NCBI RefSeq assembly: GCF_001039355.2
Contig: NW_019773692.1
Span: 549,082 to 613,081 of the forward strand
From: Lingula anatina
Lineage: Eukaryota; Brachiopoda; Lingulata; Lingulida; Lingulidae
DNA length: 64,000 nt
Direction of reading: 5' to 3'
How positions within the stretch are numbered: position 1 is the first letter of the stretch; each line of letters opens with the position of its first letter. The notes beneath the pieces are model-generated. The model made no database searches. It was not told where the DNA came from and was given only the letters and a program-made list of their open reading frames with translations. A program made the translations under genes and the position numbers. Positions 36,074 through 51,058 of this stretch are shown here, piece after piece.

Positions 36074-39000
36074 AGGTTGTCACAAAATCAAAGTTTTCTT
36101 GACATCATTGTGAACTGTTATATAAAGCATATGTGTCGGAATCTTCCAAAAAGTTTACTTTTAAAAAACGTTAACTTTTAAAGGCATGTTTAGAACAGTT
36201 GATATATTTGTAAAACTTATAATAAATGTATTTAAGGCAAAAAGTCCATGAAGTGTTTATGACCTGTAAGATTACTTATCTTACTTAGAATCAGACAATA
36301 CTAGGTTTGCCTTTGCTGAAATAGTTGCATCTTTTAATAAGAGGAATCTTGTTGTGTTTGTTGAAAATGTTACAGAGCCAAAGTTGTTAACATTCCATAC
36401 TTAATTCATGTATGTATCAGAGGAATGATAGATAAGATATAAAGCTGGTAAGGTTGAAGATGCATATATTACCTGTCTCAGAATCCGTCCACTAAATATG
36501 CAAACTTGAACTATGGTTTGTGTGTAAACACTGCTAAATTGGTATTCACTTTTTTCATATTTTATGTATGTTGTTTTTATTGCTTTTTTTTTCTAGTAAG
36601 ATTTTCTAACACAATAAATGTACTGTAAGAGTTTATCTAATATGGAAAATATAACAAAAATTTATTTTCCTTTCAGTTATTTAATGGTGCAAAAACAAAC
36701 GCATGGCTTCTGTTTAGTAACAATCTATAACTTGCCTGAGACTTTTAAACCTCTTCTCATTTCATTCTCAAGCTGCCTTTCAATTTTTTTTTCTTGTAGA
36801 ACTGATAAAATTGTATTTATGTTTATAAATGCTCAATAATGTTCCAAAAAAGTGTGGTAGATGGTACAAGTTAAAAGTTTCACATTCTGTAACATTTAAC
36901 TCAAGGAATCAGGTTTGTTGTGCAATGTAATTTTGATGACGAACTTAAGAATAAACTGTGCCCAAAGTTACAGTTAACATTCCACCCCCAGACAGTGACA
37001 AAGAGGCAGCAGCTAAACTGTATTTTCAAAATGATAAATAACAGAGTGTATGTGTGACTTTAACCCACCTAATCAATTTCCAATACCTAAGAAACATGTT
37101 TGTATTGACTTCTTAGTAGAAGAGACTTGTTAATTATTAGCATTATTGTTATCTTACATTTTTCATGATGAAAATAAACTATATTGTCTTAGTTTGGTTT
37201 TATTTGCATTATTTTCAAATAGAATAAACTTTATCACTACTATTGATTTATTTCAAAACAATATATATCATCACAAGCACAAGATTGTAATCTTCCCAAG
37301 TATTACGATGTATATATTTTTTCTTGATTAACTTTTTGAACATTATTTCTTAGCATGCTGTATTAGCACGGTCATGTGAATGGTGAGATTCGCAATGTTC
37401 GGCTTCGCCGTCGCAACTACTGCATTTCTCTGGCCATTCTACTAGTAAGATACGCGAGCCAAGTGTGTGCTGTATTGAAGAAGTTTGTTGTCGGTGAATA
37501 ATGGACCGCTGTCAGGTCGGATTAAATAGATTCAAGATATAAAAGATTCGTCGTGTCAAGCTGTGTGATAAATGTTTTTAAATACTTAAGGGTTTTTTTC
37601 GTTTTTAATCACTGCGGATAGTCGCCTTTTTATCTAGCATTCATAACATTTCCATAATGTGAAAAAGCAGTACGTACAGAGCGTGCAATGACTTCCAGAG
37701 AAAGAAAAATATTTGATACCCCAGTTCTAACACTGCGTCTCAATTGAATCTTTCTTTCGTCTTATTTAAATCTTCAGTTTATCTCACAGGACCATAGCAC
37801 TTGGTTGACATTAGCTGTGAAAAAAGAAATGTCCCTCTATTAAAGGTGTCTCTGCTCATCGACATCACAAAGTCATTGACAAATGCTTTGGATAATTGGT
37901 TAGAACTTTTTTGTACACTTTCGAGGACTAAGAACTCCTTAAGTTTTAGCGGGCTCACGCAATGTTAGCTATGAACGGTAAGATAAATAAACAAACTTTA
38001 CTTTTCATTCATCAGTCATGAAAAGCAACATGTTTCACTTCAGGCTGTTAGCCTGAGAGGCTGAGACGTTTACACTTTTCAAGCTTCCATTCAAACACAC
38101 CCGTATAAAAAACTTTAAGTCTATACTAATACTATTGAGCAGATTGAACAGTTAAATAGTATAAATGGTAATACCAAAATGATTATAGATTGTGTAGAAT
38201 ATCGAACATGTAAATCCCGCAATGCCGATGTGTCAACACCCTTTTAAGTAGCGCATACATTCGTTGTCATGATATCTACTGTGTGTAAAACAATCACTTT
38301 TTTCAAACTAATAAATTAAATCTGGCGGCATTAATATGTGGTTCTTACTGAAGTACGAAGTTCGCCAGGGTTACGAGCATTTTCTCATCACTAAATCTCG
38401 GCGTGTCAGCCAGGAATGTATGCAGGGCTTCCTTATTTCATCTGCGAAAGATAGCCCTGGAGATGGCAGGTCGCTCTGTTATGGTTTTGCCTGCTTGGTG
38501 TTTTTTTTTTTTTTTTTTTTTTTTCAATATAAGATTTATGAGCACTTATCCAGGGAGTCAGATGATCATCAAATTGTGACCAGCCCTTCTGACACACGCG
38601 CGCGCGCACCAACGCACGCACGCACACCAACCTCTTACGATTGATAGTAGTACGCCTTGTGTGTAAATACAGCCGGATCCATATTTGTACCCCCCACCCA
38701 CCCAATATGAATAAATAAAAACAGAAGATTTAGTCCAACGAAAATAGAAGTCCTTTTGCACCAGTTAATTCTTCACGTAAACCATCCTTTGGTCATGTCA
38801 TCAATATTTATAAGAATACTAACTATAAACTCTTGTTGCAACCGCTCGAATTTACACAAAGGAGCGGAAACGGTGCATATAGCATTTGCGGACTTTGTTA
38901 AGATTTATGTTTAGACTTCTAGAATACCCCGTTCGAATAACCCACGACTAACTGTGGCTATGGATGCCTGTGTCTGACATTTTTTTCCAATAGGAAACAT

Positions 39001-40329
39001 AATTTAAATGTACCGTCTATATTTAGAAAAAATAACTTATTTTGAAAACACCCAACGTCATAATCCGATTTGTTTTCAGATAAGAGTAAAGTTTTTAAAG
39101 GGAAATGTACTCACGCTTCGGGTTACATACCTGCTTGCAGTGGTTTGATTCATAAAAGTTCGTTACCCCTGGGCCACCTCCCTTATGTACGCTGATGCCT
39201 TTGATCTGGTTATTTTCTCCCTTTCTTTAAAATTTTAAAGATCTTTTCATCAAAAGCTAGCTCTAATTATCTTGTATTATTTCAATTAGTTCAGTCCTTG
39301 AAGCGCTTTAAAAAGAATTTAAGAAAGGACATTTTTCTTCATTATTATTGACACAAAGCATTCCCATGCAAATCTTCCTGGTAAGGGATAGTGCTTTGAA
39401 TATTGAAATGAACCCACACCTGCGCTGCTTTAAATGCATGAAAATCAAAAGAAGGTTCAAAGAGTCACTTTTCAATGAGCATCGCAAGCCCACCACGTAT
39501 ATAAAGGATAAACCCAATCTTTGCCTCTGTTTTCCTATTTTTTGGACGAGACTCGGAGGTCTTGTTTTGTTTGCATTTGATGATTGATATCAATACGATA
39601 CACCAGTGAGACACAAGAGAGAAACTTGGAGCGTGCGGTAGAGATGTTATGCGAATATCTTTAACGTTTATTTTGTCTCCAATTTTCTCGCTGGAATAAC
39701 CCCCACATACCAGTGGCTAATTACAGTTTAGAAGGAGGCGTGACGGACGTTTTCGTGTGTCAAATAGGTGTTAACTGGATAATTGTGTAACTGAAGTGGA
39801 ACCGCTTCTTGTTACACGCAGTGCGCCGCATTCCGCTGTATGTGGTGGCCCTTTACCCAGCACCGAAACAAATCCTCTCCTCCAGACGAGGTCATCATAA
39901 CAATACAGTACGCGTTTGTTACCTGTTGGTGACGAGGAAAGTCTGATGGTTAGCAGAAAGCACATGGCGTCCGCTCTCCAGTAATACCGGGGATATTAAC
40001 ACCGGAGTATCGGTTGCAGAGGCACCGTCAGATATGAGACGGTTACTGTTGGCATTGCATCTACTGTTCATTTCACTCGACACGCACTTTAAGGTGTGAA
40101 AGTTATCAGTCATTTGACGGAACCAGCGAGACAGGTTCAAGTTTGTGGAGTTTGAAGTGACGAGTTTAAGTAGAAATATTTAGCCTGATATCGTAGGATT
40201 TCAACAAACCATTTCCCATTGAGACTGACAGAAAGTCATTAAGATAACAGAAGTACAACCGTGCTGACAACACAAGAGACATTAACTGCAGTCCCGGCGT
40301 TTCAGGTAGCAAGTCATTGACCAGCCATT
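36074..40329. other. Intergenic region between FANK1 and the ADAMTS-like gene
   Basis: Up to about 37350 it is AT-rich and includes the FANK1 3' UTR with an AATAAA at 36221-36226. From about 37370 it becomes CpG-rich and more GC-balanced, continuing into the ADAMTS-like gene. A T tract (38502-38524) and a CG/CA-rich stretch (about 38590-38630) are present. No convincing coding exon was seen. The 5' UTR and promoter of the ADAMTS-like gene should be at the right end. Confidence 0.5.
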
Positions 40330-43300
40330 ATGAACATCTTAAGGTGAGTACATGAATGTTGTCGTGTGTCTGAGTTACTGGAGGTCGAGGACTATGTTTA
40401 GATTGTCGCTTCAATTCAATATTTCGCGCCTGACAAGCATAATAATAATGCACTGCCGGTTAAACAGAAGAACGAGTTCTCGCTTTTGCCAATTTGTAGC
40501 GTGCAGTTTAATTTTATAAAATGGGAGTTACCAAGAATGAATCATCTCTCTGTAAAACTAATTATAACTTCACCTATCAAAATACAGCTAGATTATTTAG
40601 GACAGATGTATATTAGAGTACAGAAGCATCAAGCACGGGTGATACAACGTTAGCTGGTGTGATGTAGACCTTGGGCAGTCAGTCGGTATCAAAATATAAA
40701 TGAGACACCGGGGTGAGCATTTTTGAAAGTCCTGGTCGTGACTATGGTGCATGATGAGGACCGTATAGGGTGAATGATTGAAATAAGGCATAGATTGGCA
40801 GAACACATGGTACCAGTAATATGGCATATTTTGTGTCAACGACAACCTGTTTAAAAAAGTTAACAAGAAATTAGATAGCTATCTGTTGCGAACACTTAAC
40901 GAATGAACAAGGGGCTTTACATAAAAGTGGCACTGGTAATAGGCCTTGTACTGCTTGGCAGTCTCGCCTTTTTTATCGGGAATTAGTGCAAGCAATAAAA
41001 ACGTCGTCAAGATTGGCTAGCTGTGGAATGCTATAATAACGGCAAAGATACACATGCGACTTTAATATTAAATCCAGATCTAGTCTTTGATTAGTTTTTT
41101 GTTCGATATCATGATGTCGTTTTTCATGCCACCAGTGACAGTTTTAGAAGCTGGTTTTGTGGCCATGGCGTGTTGTTTGATGGACGACAATTTCATTGCA
41201 ACATTTTCAAATTTTTTCTAGTTGAATAATTATATAAAATGTAAAGCGGCATTATTGTTTTGAAACAGTCATATCACATGTCATCGTTTTTAAATAAGAT
41301 GGGATTTACGATAACCGAGTGGTTTGAAACGCCCGTTGTTAGTCGCATTTGAATTAATTGAATTTCACTTATTCCTAACTCATTTCACCTTTCTCGATAA
41401 CTATTGCCTTAACACCCGTGTTATCAGGATTAACGTTATCGTGCGAACAAAAAAATTAAATCAACATCTTTCTATGGTGGGATCATGTAGATGGCGATTA
41501 CGACCTCCACTTAAAAAAAGGGCTGGTCTACAGATGAGAGTTTGGAATCAAATGTAAGTTTGCCTAAGTGATTATTCAAAATGGCAAGTGCCTCTTAAAA
41601 TATCCCATGCTTTTTATTTGGTCCACGAGGAAAGCTTTGATGCTGCACTTGACTACGAGCAAAATGAAAAGACGAAGCGTGGGTTTAACAGTATGAAAAC
41701 TTATGTTTGAAGGACGGAAGCATAATATGTCAATAATAGAACCAATTTGTTCTTAGTTCGATCAAATTGCCCAGCCAAGTTTGTATTCTTTTTAGTCATT
41801 GTATAATATCGAAGAAACTCTTTGAAAACGCTACTGAGGGCATGAAAGTACACTTAGTATAACCAATACTAACAACTTCGCTTATTCAGTCGCATAACGT
41901 TTGCCTAAACAAAGGGTGCCTATAACTTCGCATCATTTAATTAAGCCGGTATTTGATTACATTGAAAGGTGTATGTTGTGGCATGGTTCTTACATTTACA
42001 ACACTTGCAAGAAAACCATCGTTTGCTTATCCGGTTTGCACCTTCAAGTGTTATTCCTAGTCGGCCGTGACTGCCCCGCGTTTCAAACATTGATCTGCAA
42101 GCAATCTCGACACACTAGTTATGTGAAAGTTAATACTCTTTACATTTACGCTTCGTTTCCTTCATGTCTACGGTCTAACACTTTAGGTATATATGAGAAA
42201 ACACAATGTGACATAGAATTTTTAACTTGAACTTTAACCAACTCTACGGCACCGATGTCCTGTAATAGGCCTACATATCTGGGACCCAAGGACCTATGTA
42301 TTTAAACCTAGGAAGGATCTAGAAAACATCGCCATTGCGGCAAATACAGTGTGGCAACTCTTTGTCGAACATGTTCTCATACTATTAAGTATATTTAACT
42401 CTCATTTATAGTCCTATATAACCATAGTTAATGTGGATAAACGAAAACGCCGTTGGTGTGATAAGGATCTGCCCCTTGTGCTCTACGGCTGTGCACTGTG
42501 CCAATGGGTTACCCTGTCTGGGTCTACAGACGTCAAATAATCGGGCCTGTAACAATCATCAATTTAGGCTCAACTACTACATTTAATTGGACTCTCGTTT
42601 GTCTTGTGTAATTTGATAATATTACAAAAATTCAGAGGTACTATGTGTGTTTGAAGGTGGTGTAACACTGAACCTAATCAAGAGAACTTGCACTCTGTGC
42701 CTGTGTTCAGTATATTTTCTTCCATAATATAATTCTCAACGATATACATAAAGTGACCAGCATGAAGGGCGCCCATGCATTATGCTGTCATTTGTATTTT
42801 CAGCTTTTTAATGTGTCTCATTTCCTCCATCAAATCGATAGAACGTGCCCAGAATTAGTTTGAAGAAAGATTCACTGGATATCTGAACAAAGGGTTGATT
42901 TATCTTTTTAATTTTTTCAATTTTTCAAACAATGTGACAGCTTTAAAATGGAAAGCAGCAATTATAACTTCCCATGAACCGCAGAAACAGTTGACAAATA
43001 TAAGCGTAACCACAACTCAGAGTATACTATCTGTCAATTTGTCTTGCAATCCTTAAAAATTATCTCTGTAAACGATTATTTGCACTTGACGTGTCTATCT
43101 AAGGTAATACCCTTTAAAGTGCTGTGTCCACATTAAAAGTTATTAGAGTAATCTCAAATTAAGAGCAGATTGTTATTTTCAATAAGAGTCGTATTTCGGA
43201 CAATGTCCAAGGCGGGCAGTCGCAATAAAATCCCGACACTTTCTGATTAGATAGCCCTCTCAAGGAGATTGATGTTGTCTGGGTGCGTTGTTGCCAAAGG

Positions 43301-46300
43301 GTTGGGCTTCTCTTTCGATTAAATATTTAACCGCGTCCGAATGAAATTTTTAAGCCTCCTTCCTTTCCGACTGGATTCTCAATATCCCAATTTTACAAAG
43401 TAGGACACCATTTGCTACTGCAGTTATCACCCAACGCCATTGGCTTGATTAAACTCTGTTTACTCTTTTGTGGAAACAGAAATAAATCTATTTAGATGCA
43501 GGTAGATTGAAACCAATTTTAATGTCTTAATCTGAATGAAAAGGCAGGTTTAACGTTACCAGGTATGCGGTATGTTATTGGATTGACATCATTACGCAAT
43601 AAAACAGATGACAAATCAAACAATTTATTATTCGATTTTATAAGACAAGTTTTATATATCTTGATCTTGATTAAATCGCCGACGATATCGCATTGCTCGC
43701 TGCCTATCTCTATATTGTCCTTTATTGTCTGCGGGTTAAGATCCCGTACCTCACGGCTGTCACCCAGGTGCTAGTGGTCTCCTAGTTACAACAGAAGCTT
43801 AAATATGAAGTAGAATAAAAGTCATGAGAAATGTCATCGAAATCGCGTTTAGAAAGCCTCGGCTCAATCTTGAAAAAAGGGCATGTCGCGTTCAGGTAGC
43901 GTAAACTTCCCACCCTATACTGTTTAACCCTAAAATTGTGTAAAAACACTTCTTTTTATTTCTTTACTTTTTTCATTAAACCTTTGACATCGGGTTTTTA
44001 CTAAAGGTTGAAAAGTTACTTGCCAATGTGTTTGCACAGTAGAGTGAAAAGGGGGGAGCTTTACATTCTTTCACAGAATAATGGAAACAGGCTTTTTTTA
44101 GGCAAATATTGACAATTTGTTTTAGCTAGAATTCAAATTTGTTTTTTGTTGATAGAAAGAATCGAATAGTCCAATAGTTCGTCTGCTAGGTTCCCTATAA
44201 TTTTTTCGTTTCATGTTTAACTCTTCTTTATATCGTTTTGTATTTCAGCGTCACTGCGATCTTATCACTAACGACCCTTCTCGTCCAAGGAGTCGAAGCT
44301 TCTCAAAAACTCAGGCACAAGGTAAGCTTAGTATCTACATGGTTGTAATGCGTGTCCAGGCCTCTAAAATTTCCTTTTTTTAAACAGAGCAGCATACAAA
44401 AGAAAATGGATATGTTTCACATTTGTCATGAGAAGTCACGTGTACAAAAGGAAATCGTCAAATAGGGTCAAGTGGCTGCATAAATATTGACGTGTAAAGT
44501 GGTCTGAACGATCGATTCATTACACCTGTGAAACACCTTCGACTCCTCTCTCAGACAAAACACTAGAAAATGATCCCGAAGTAATTTCGGTAATTTGTGT
44601 TGTGCATGGGTGGCCACTTGATATCCAATGACTGAAAGAAAAGTTGAGGTCGAAAATACAATTCAGTCACCGACGACAAAAAGCGTTGCGTTTATTTGCT
44701 TCGCAAAATGTAAAAAAAAGACTTTGCAGGTAATGGTGGATACGGAAGTACATATCCCGTCAAGTCAAGTGTTAATTTCAATTACATCCCATAACCAGAC
44801 AACATCAATACGAAATGGTGAAGAAAGCCATGAAATATATAAATTAAGAGTCCAAAGATTAACTTTGCATTTGGGGCGTGTAATTTTAGTTGTCATATTA
44901 TAGGTGCTTAAAATGTAGATGACGTAAATAAGTGGACCCTTCGCGTGGAAACATCCACTTGCTTAAGTCACAGCCGCTAGCTTGAGAGGTCCAGGTGGGG
45001 GAAACCGTGGGAGACAGGAGTATCTAGGCAATAATAGCTTAAATGTGGCAGTAATAGGAGACCCACTGGACTTTGGTTCCTCTGTGCGACTTTTTTTCTC
45101 TACTGTCACGTGCTTATATCGCGCATGATGGACATTCTTGAGCATATCTGCCAACAGCGAAAAAGATCGTTCAGTTGTCCCAGTTGGCATGGTGCCTTTA
45201 TCGTGAAAACTGTAATAGTTACTACAGTGTTAATTTATAAGATTTTCTACAACAAGAAGATATATTTTTGTTCTGTTGATGAACTCAGCATTTTTATTTT
45301 TTTTTACAGAAATTGTACCCGCGTTACAATCTTGTACTTGAATATACGGGTTGGACAACCGATACATGTCTTTTCTGCCCTCTTAGAAGGACCACTGAAA
45401 TAGATCTAGCGCCGCTTATAATAAAGACTCTCCAACGCATGGTCAAGTCGTTTATCACAACACTTGAAGTGACGGGTCTTTGATCTGCAGATTTTGTATC
45501 GGATCGTTGGTTATCTGAAGGCATTTTTTCATTTTACCGCGCGGTCCAAAAAAGGTCAAAGTGTGAATAGTTACGGGACGAAACGCAACACCACACATCA
45601 GACAGGCCTTCATTATCTCCTCCTAACCACTTTGATTTATAGCAATGTAAAAAGATAAGTGTTTATTGGGAAAAATATATGCCCACCGAAGATCTAAGAA
45701 CGCTCATATAAGGACAAGATTATTTTTGCCCTGTAGTGCCCTACCATAAAATGGTCATACAGGAGAAGGAAGAGAGAAAACTATATATGTAACATGTTAA
45801 GGTCCGTATTTATTGTAATCAATGTCACATTCCAATTTCTTTTAAATTGTTTTACCTGGATTCCCCCCGTCTGTCTTCCGAAGAGATACATAGACTTCAC
45901 GGACTCCCCTAGATCTGTTCATGAAAATAATTGAAACCTATTATATCGAAGATGGCGTGGTCCAGATTTTACTAAGCGGGGTTATTTGTATACCCTTCAC
46001 AACGATAGATGTGTTGACCACGCTTGAAAAATTAAAATATTTCTCTTACAATAATCCGCCTTGCTAGTTACATGGATGCTGTATTATATGACAAATTGTT
46101 AAATTCTAATGCCTGTAATTTTATATATATTTTTTATGTCTCATATCAGTCCTTTAAAATTTCAAGTTTATTATAGCATACATTGTTAACTGCAGCTTTT
46201 TTAGAGGAAAGAGAATAAGATTTCATTTTATGGTAGTCTTTTTGGAAATAAAAGAGGTTTGGTTTCCACCAGTTTCTTTATCTCATATGATCAACGTTAT

Positions 46301-48252
46301 AGTGGCCTCTGCCTGATTGCTTACTTCAAATGTACATTGTCATGCTACCGTTCTGTTATTTCTATCCAGTCATAAACACCCTCAGGACATATAAAATACA
46401 ATTTCAATTTTCCTTAACAAAACACTTCCTTTCACACTTATAGATAGGAGCCCGATCCACAGGAGCTCAACATAAAGAGCATCAAACGCATATTTTAACA
46501 GAAGACATAGACCCCATTTCCAGAGATTAGATCGATCTACTTTAGATCGACCTAACTCCCTGGGGGTTCACGCTAAATAGCTGTCAGCCGAGCGGACACG
46601 AAAGTTAATTACCCCCTTACAGCTTGTAGTAGGCGGGACGGACATTTAAACCGGATTATCTGACAGTAATCTAGTGAGACTCCCGGCGGGGATAGATCGA
46701 TCTAAAAGCTCTGGGAATTCAGCCATATATAAGATCTTTTCCAGTCTCGTAACCTCTATGGGTGTTCATGTATATATGGGCTTACATGCGTGTTACACAC
46801 ACACACACACACACANNNNNNNNNNNNNNNNNNNNNNNNNNNNNNNNNNNNNNNNNNNNNNNNNNNNNNNNNNNNNNNNNNNNNNNNNNNNNNNNNNNNN
46901 NNNNNNNNNNNNNNNNNNNNNNNNNNNNNNNNNNNNNNNNNNNNNNNNNNNNNNNNNNNNNNNNNNNNNNNNNNNNNNNNNNNNNNNNNNNNNNNNNNNN
47001 NNNNNNNNNNNNNNNNNNNNNNNNNNNNNNNNNNNNNNNNNNNNNNNNNNNNNNNNNNNNNNNNNNNNNNNNNNNNNNNNNNNNNNNNNNNNNNNNNNNN
47101 NNNNNNNNNNNNNNNNNNNNNNNNNNNNNNNNNNNNNNNNNNNNNNNNNNNNNNNNNNNNNNNNNNNNNNNNNNNNNNNNNNNNNNNNNNNNNNNNNNNN
47201 NNNNNNNNNNNNNNNNNNNNNNNNNNNNNNNNNNNNNNNNNNNNNNNNNNNNNNNNNNNNNNNNNNNNNNNNNNNNNNNNNNNNNNNNNNNNNNNNNNNN
47301 NNNNNNNNNNNNNNNNNNNNNNNNNNNNNNNNNNNNNNNNNNNNNNNNNNNNNNNNNNNNNNNNNNNNNNNNNNNNNNNNNNNNNNNNNNNNNNNNNNNN
47401 NNNNNNNNNNNNNNNNNNNNNNNNNNNNNNNNNNNNNNNNNNNNNNNNNNNNNNNNNNNNNNNNNNNNNNNNNNNNNNNNNNNNNNNNNNNNNNNNNNNN
47501 NNNNNNNNNNNNNNNNNNNNNNNNNNNNNNNNNNNNNNNNNNNNNNNNNNNNNNNNNNNNNNNNNNNNNNNNNNNNNNNNNNNNNNNNNNNNNNNNNNNN
47601 NNNNNNNNNNNNNNNNNNNNNNNNNNNNNNNNNNNNNNNNNNNNNNNNNNNNNNNNNNNNNNNNNNNNNNNNNNNNNNNNNNNNNNNNNNNNNNNNNNNN
47701 NNNNNNNNNNNNNNNNNNTTGGTTTCCACCAGTTTCTTTATCTCATATGATCAACGTTATAGTGGCCTCTGCCTGATTGCTTACTTCAAATGTACATTGT
47801 CATGCTACCGTTCTGTTATTTCTATCCAGTCATAAACACCCTCAGGACATATAAAATACAATTTCAATTTTCCTTAACAAAACACTTCCTTTCACACTTA
47901 TAGATAGGAGCCCGATCCACAGGAGCTCAACATAAAGAGCATCAAACGCATATTTTAACAGAAGACATAGACCCCATTTCCAGAGATTAGATCGATCTAC
48001 TTTAGATCGACCTAACTCCCTGGGGGTTCACGCTAAATAGCTGTCAGCCGAGCGGACACGAAAGTTAATTACCCCCTTACAGCTTGTAGTAGGCGGGACG
48101 GACATTTAAACCGGATTATCTGACAGTAATCTAGTGAGACTCCCGGCGGGGATAGATCGATCTAAAAGCTCTGGGAATTCAGCCATATATAAGATCTTTT
48201 CCAGTCTCGTAACCTCTATGGGTGTTCATGTATATATGGGCTTACATGCGTG

Positions 48253-48326
<74 letters not shown>

Positions 48327-50986
48327 GTCTTTTTCTCATTTTTTTTTTGTTAAAGCAACAAAACATATATCGCCATATTAACGGAACTTAACAACAGCAG
48401 CACTCGATAAGATAGGTTAGGGTTCGGGACTGACAACAGCGAACACAGGTGTGAACGGCTTTTAAAATATTTACTCGTATGTGACACTTGACTGTTATCC
48501 TATGCAAATTTGCGAGCAAGTGTTGCAGAGATTTTGGGTCGCTGACGCGTGAGCTGCTTTATTTGACACACTACTCCACAATGGCGACTGGACACTTTTC
48601 AAAGTTGAAATTTCATAACAGACAAAGGCATTCCTGCACGGTTCATCTTTACAGTGTAATACCAAAATAAATGTTTGTAGTGCATCGCTGAGTTTCTTAA
48701 GTAAACGTTTTGGCATTCACAAAAACAGTATAAGTCACAAGAACCCTCGATAAGCAATACAAAGCTAATCCACAAAGCGTTCATTGTGAGACGAGATTTG
48801 CCAACCCTCTTCTAGTGCCCATGACAGCGGCATGAGTGCGAAAAAACGTATGGCAAGCTCCATTTATGTCAAAAATTATTTATATAGGGTAAATGTTGGA
48901 ACGTTTTATTGTGGCCGTTTCAGACGTTATAGGAAACCATATTTCTCCAGCATGTAATACTTCATTTCACACATCTAAAGTGGACTAACGCCCTAGGGGT
49001 CACTCACAAGTTATTTTATGCATGCAAGGTCGAACCTGCAATTAAAAACATTTGGCGTCCAAGGAACACAACACAGTCAGGCTGAGGCCCTTTTATTTCG
49101 CAACATTAAAGAGAAACTAATGCCTTGTTATGTTGATCGACCTTTCCAGATTTATTCGGAAGTTCGCCCTCTCTAAAATATAATGAAGACTATTAACTTT
49201 AAGTAGGTGATAGCTTCGTCTCCGGTGCACATTTTAAATGGATGAATCCATGATGACAGTTTTAGAGTAACAGCAAGTAAATCAACCTCATTTCCAATGT
49301 AAAACCATTTAGATAAAGAGCAATTAAGACCGTTTTCATGAATAAACGTCAGTTATTTATTTCACAGAATTTTGCAAGAGTGATTGTGTATTGTAGCACA
49401 GGCAGTCTTAACAAAAGCGTTATGAACCAGGAAAAGATTGTCAAAAGGAGGCCTAGTTACGGATATAGGCTAAGTGGGTTCTATAACGTAACCAACAGGG
49501 TTGTTTGACAATTACGAATTCAAGTTTACCAAATAACTAGGCAGGGTTTTCCTCAATGAAAGTACACCAGTTCAACAGACACTACCAGATGTAATATGCA
49601 TATACAATAAAAGTTTATTTGGTTTTTAAGTTTTGGGTTTTGAAAGCGTGTGTATTTTCATTTCTGCCAGCTCCTCTCCGAGAACATTACCTATTAAAAC
49701 CTGATTTACGACTAAATGATGGACCTCTTTCTTAACTAAGACTGCTGAACTTTACCTTATTCAATTACTTCGGAAGTGCCATTTCAATGCTATAAAGTTC
49801 CCAAAGGTTTTCCCCTCCCTCCCATAACCCGCCATGATGGATCACTGCTTTCGATTTTGACCATCAGCTACCGATCACACCTTAAGCTTTTAATGGCAAC
49901 GTTATTGAAACGAACTCAGAATTTTCGACAACATAATAAACACATTGTGTTGTACTTCGAATCATATTTCAAATTTCTATTGCTACTCACGATGTTTAGC
50001 TCTCTAGACATGAAAACAATTGTCTGAGAACCAAGAGGGGCAGTCGAATTTGGGAACTTACTGAGCATACTGGTACTTTACAGCAAACTTATGTTATTCT
50101 ATTTTACATTGAACAAAGCAAGAACATGAATCAAGTATAAATTATTCTCCCCAGGCAGCGATTTATAAAACGGTTTTATGCGGATGCTTCGACCATTTTC
50201 TCTGCGTAATCAGTCATATGTACAGCTAAATTATGCTCAATTTTTTGCCCCCGAGTTATTAAAGTTAAGAATCCCAATTATAGCGGCTTAACGGTTGACA
50301 TGTCAGCAACCTCTGAAACCGAGAACCGCTAGTTAGAATATTGCCTTGTGATATTTGTATTGATCAAATGCAGACTTTGGCTTTATTTAGTTTTAATCCA
50401 CATATATAATTGATTTTTTATAATTATATAACATACACAAATGTACAGTATACATAGTTTATAAACAGGCTTGCAGACTGTTACGACTGGGACAAGCAGT
50501 TGCAGTAAAATATATCTTAAAGCTGCTATGACCTTTAAATTTACACGTTTTGTATCTGGAGTGCTTTAAATTTGACAAAACAGTGCTCTTGATGGAAACG
50601 GGAATACCTAAAAATAACGCGTGTTTACTAGCACCATTAAATCAAGGTAGACAAGTGCCATTTAACGTCTTCACCGTTCACCTCAATCTTTCAGCTCCTG
50701 CGCGTTCTCGATAATTAGAAGATCAAAGAAAGTCACGTTTTTTACGATGCCTGAAATATTTCTAGTTGACCATGGAACAAAAACTCTCTTTACGTGAAAC
50801 AAAGGAGCCACATCATTTAGTGTTTTTTTTTTCGGAAATTGGGGGTGGGGGTAGGCCTGTATGTTGGAGTGTCAATAGGTGGGTTATACAGCGCAGAACC
50901 AATACACGGATTCCTCTGCTTGCAATATTCCTAAATCACTCACCTCTGCAAAAACCGCCCAAAACAATCCCAATTAAAAAAAAATA

Positions 50987-51058
<72 letters not shown>

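Noticed and set aside
37395-37444. A possible first exon with a hydrophobic start (MFGFAVATTAFLWPF) followed by GTAAGA
   Set aside because: No downstream exon in phase could be identified and the peptide is too short to judge. Recorded only as a weak possibility.
38336-38761. Several overlapping frames on both strands
   Set aside because: They span a T tract and a CG/CA-rich low-complexity stretch and show no domain, splice support or sensible composition.
46674-47835. Long reading frames of more than 300 codons on both strands
   Set aside because: They run through the N gap and consist almost entirely of undetermined residues.
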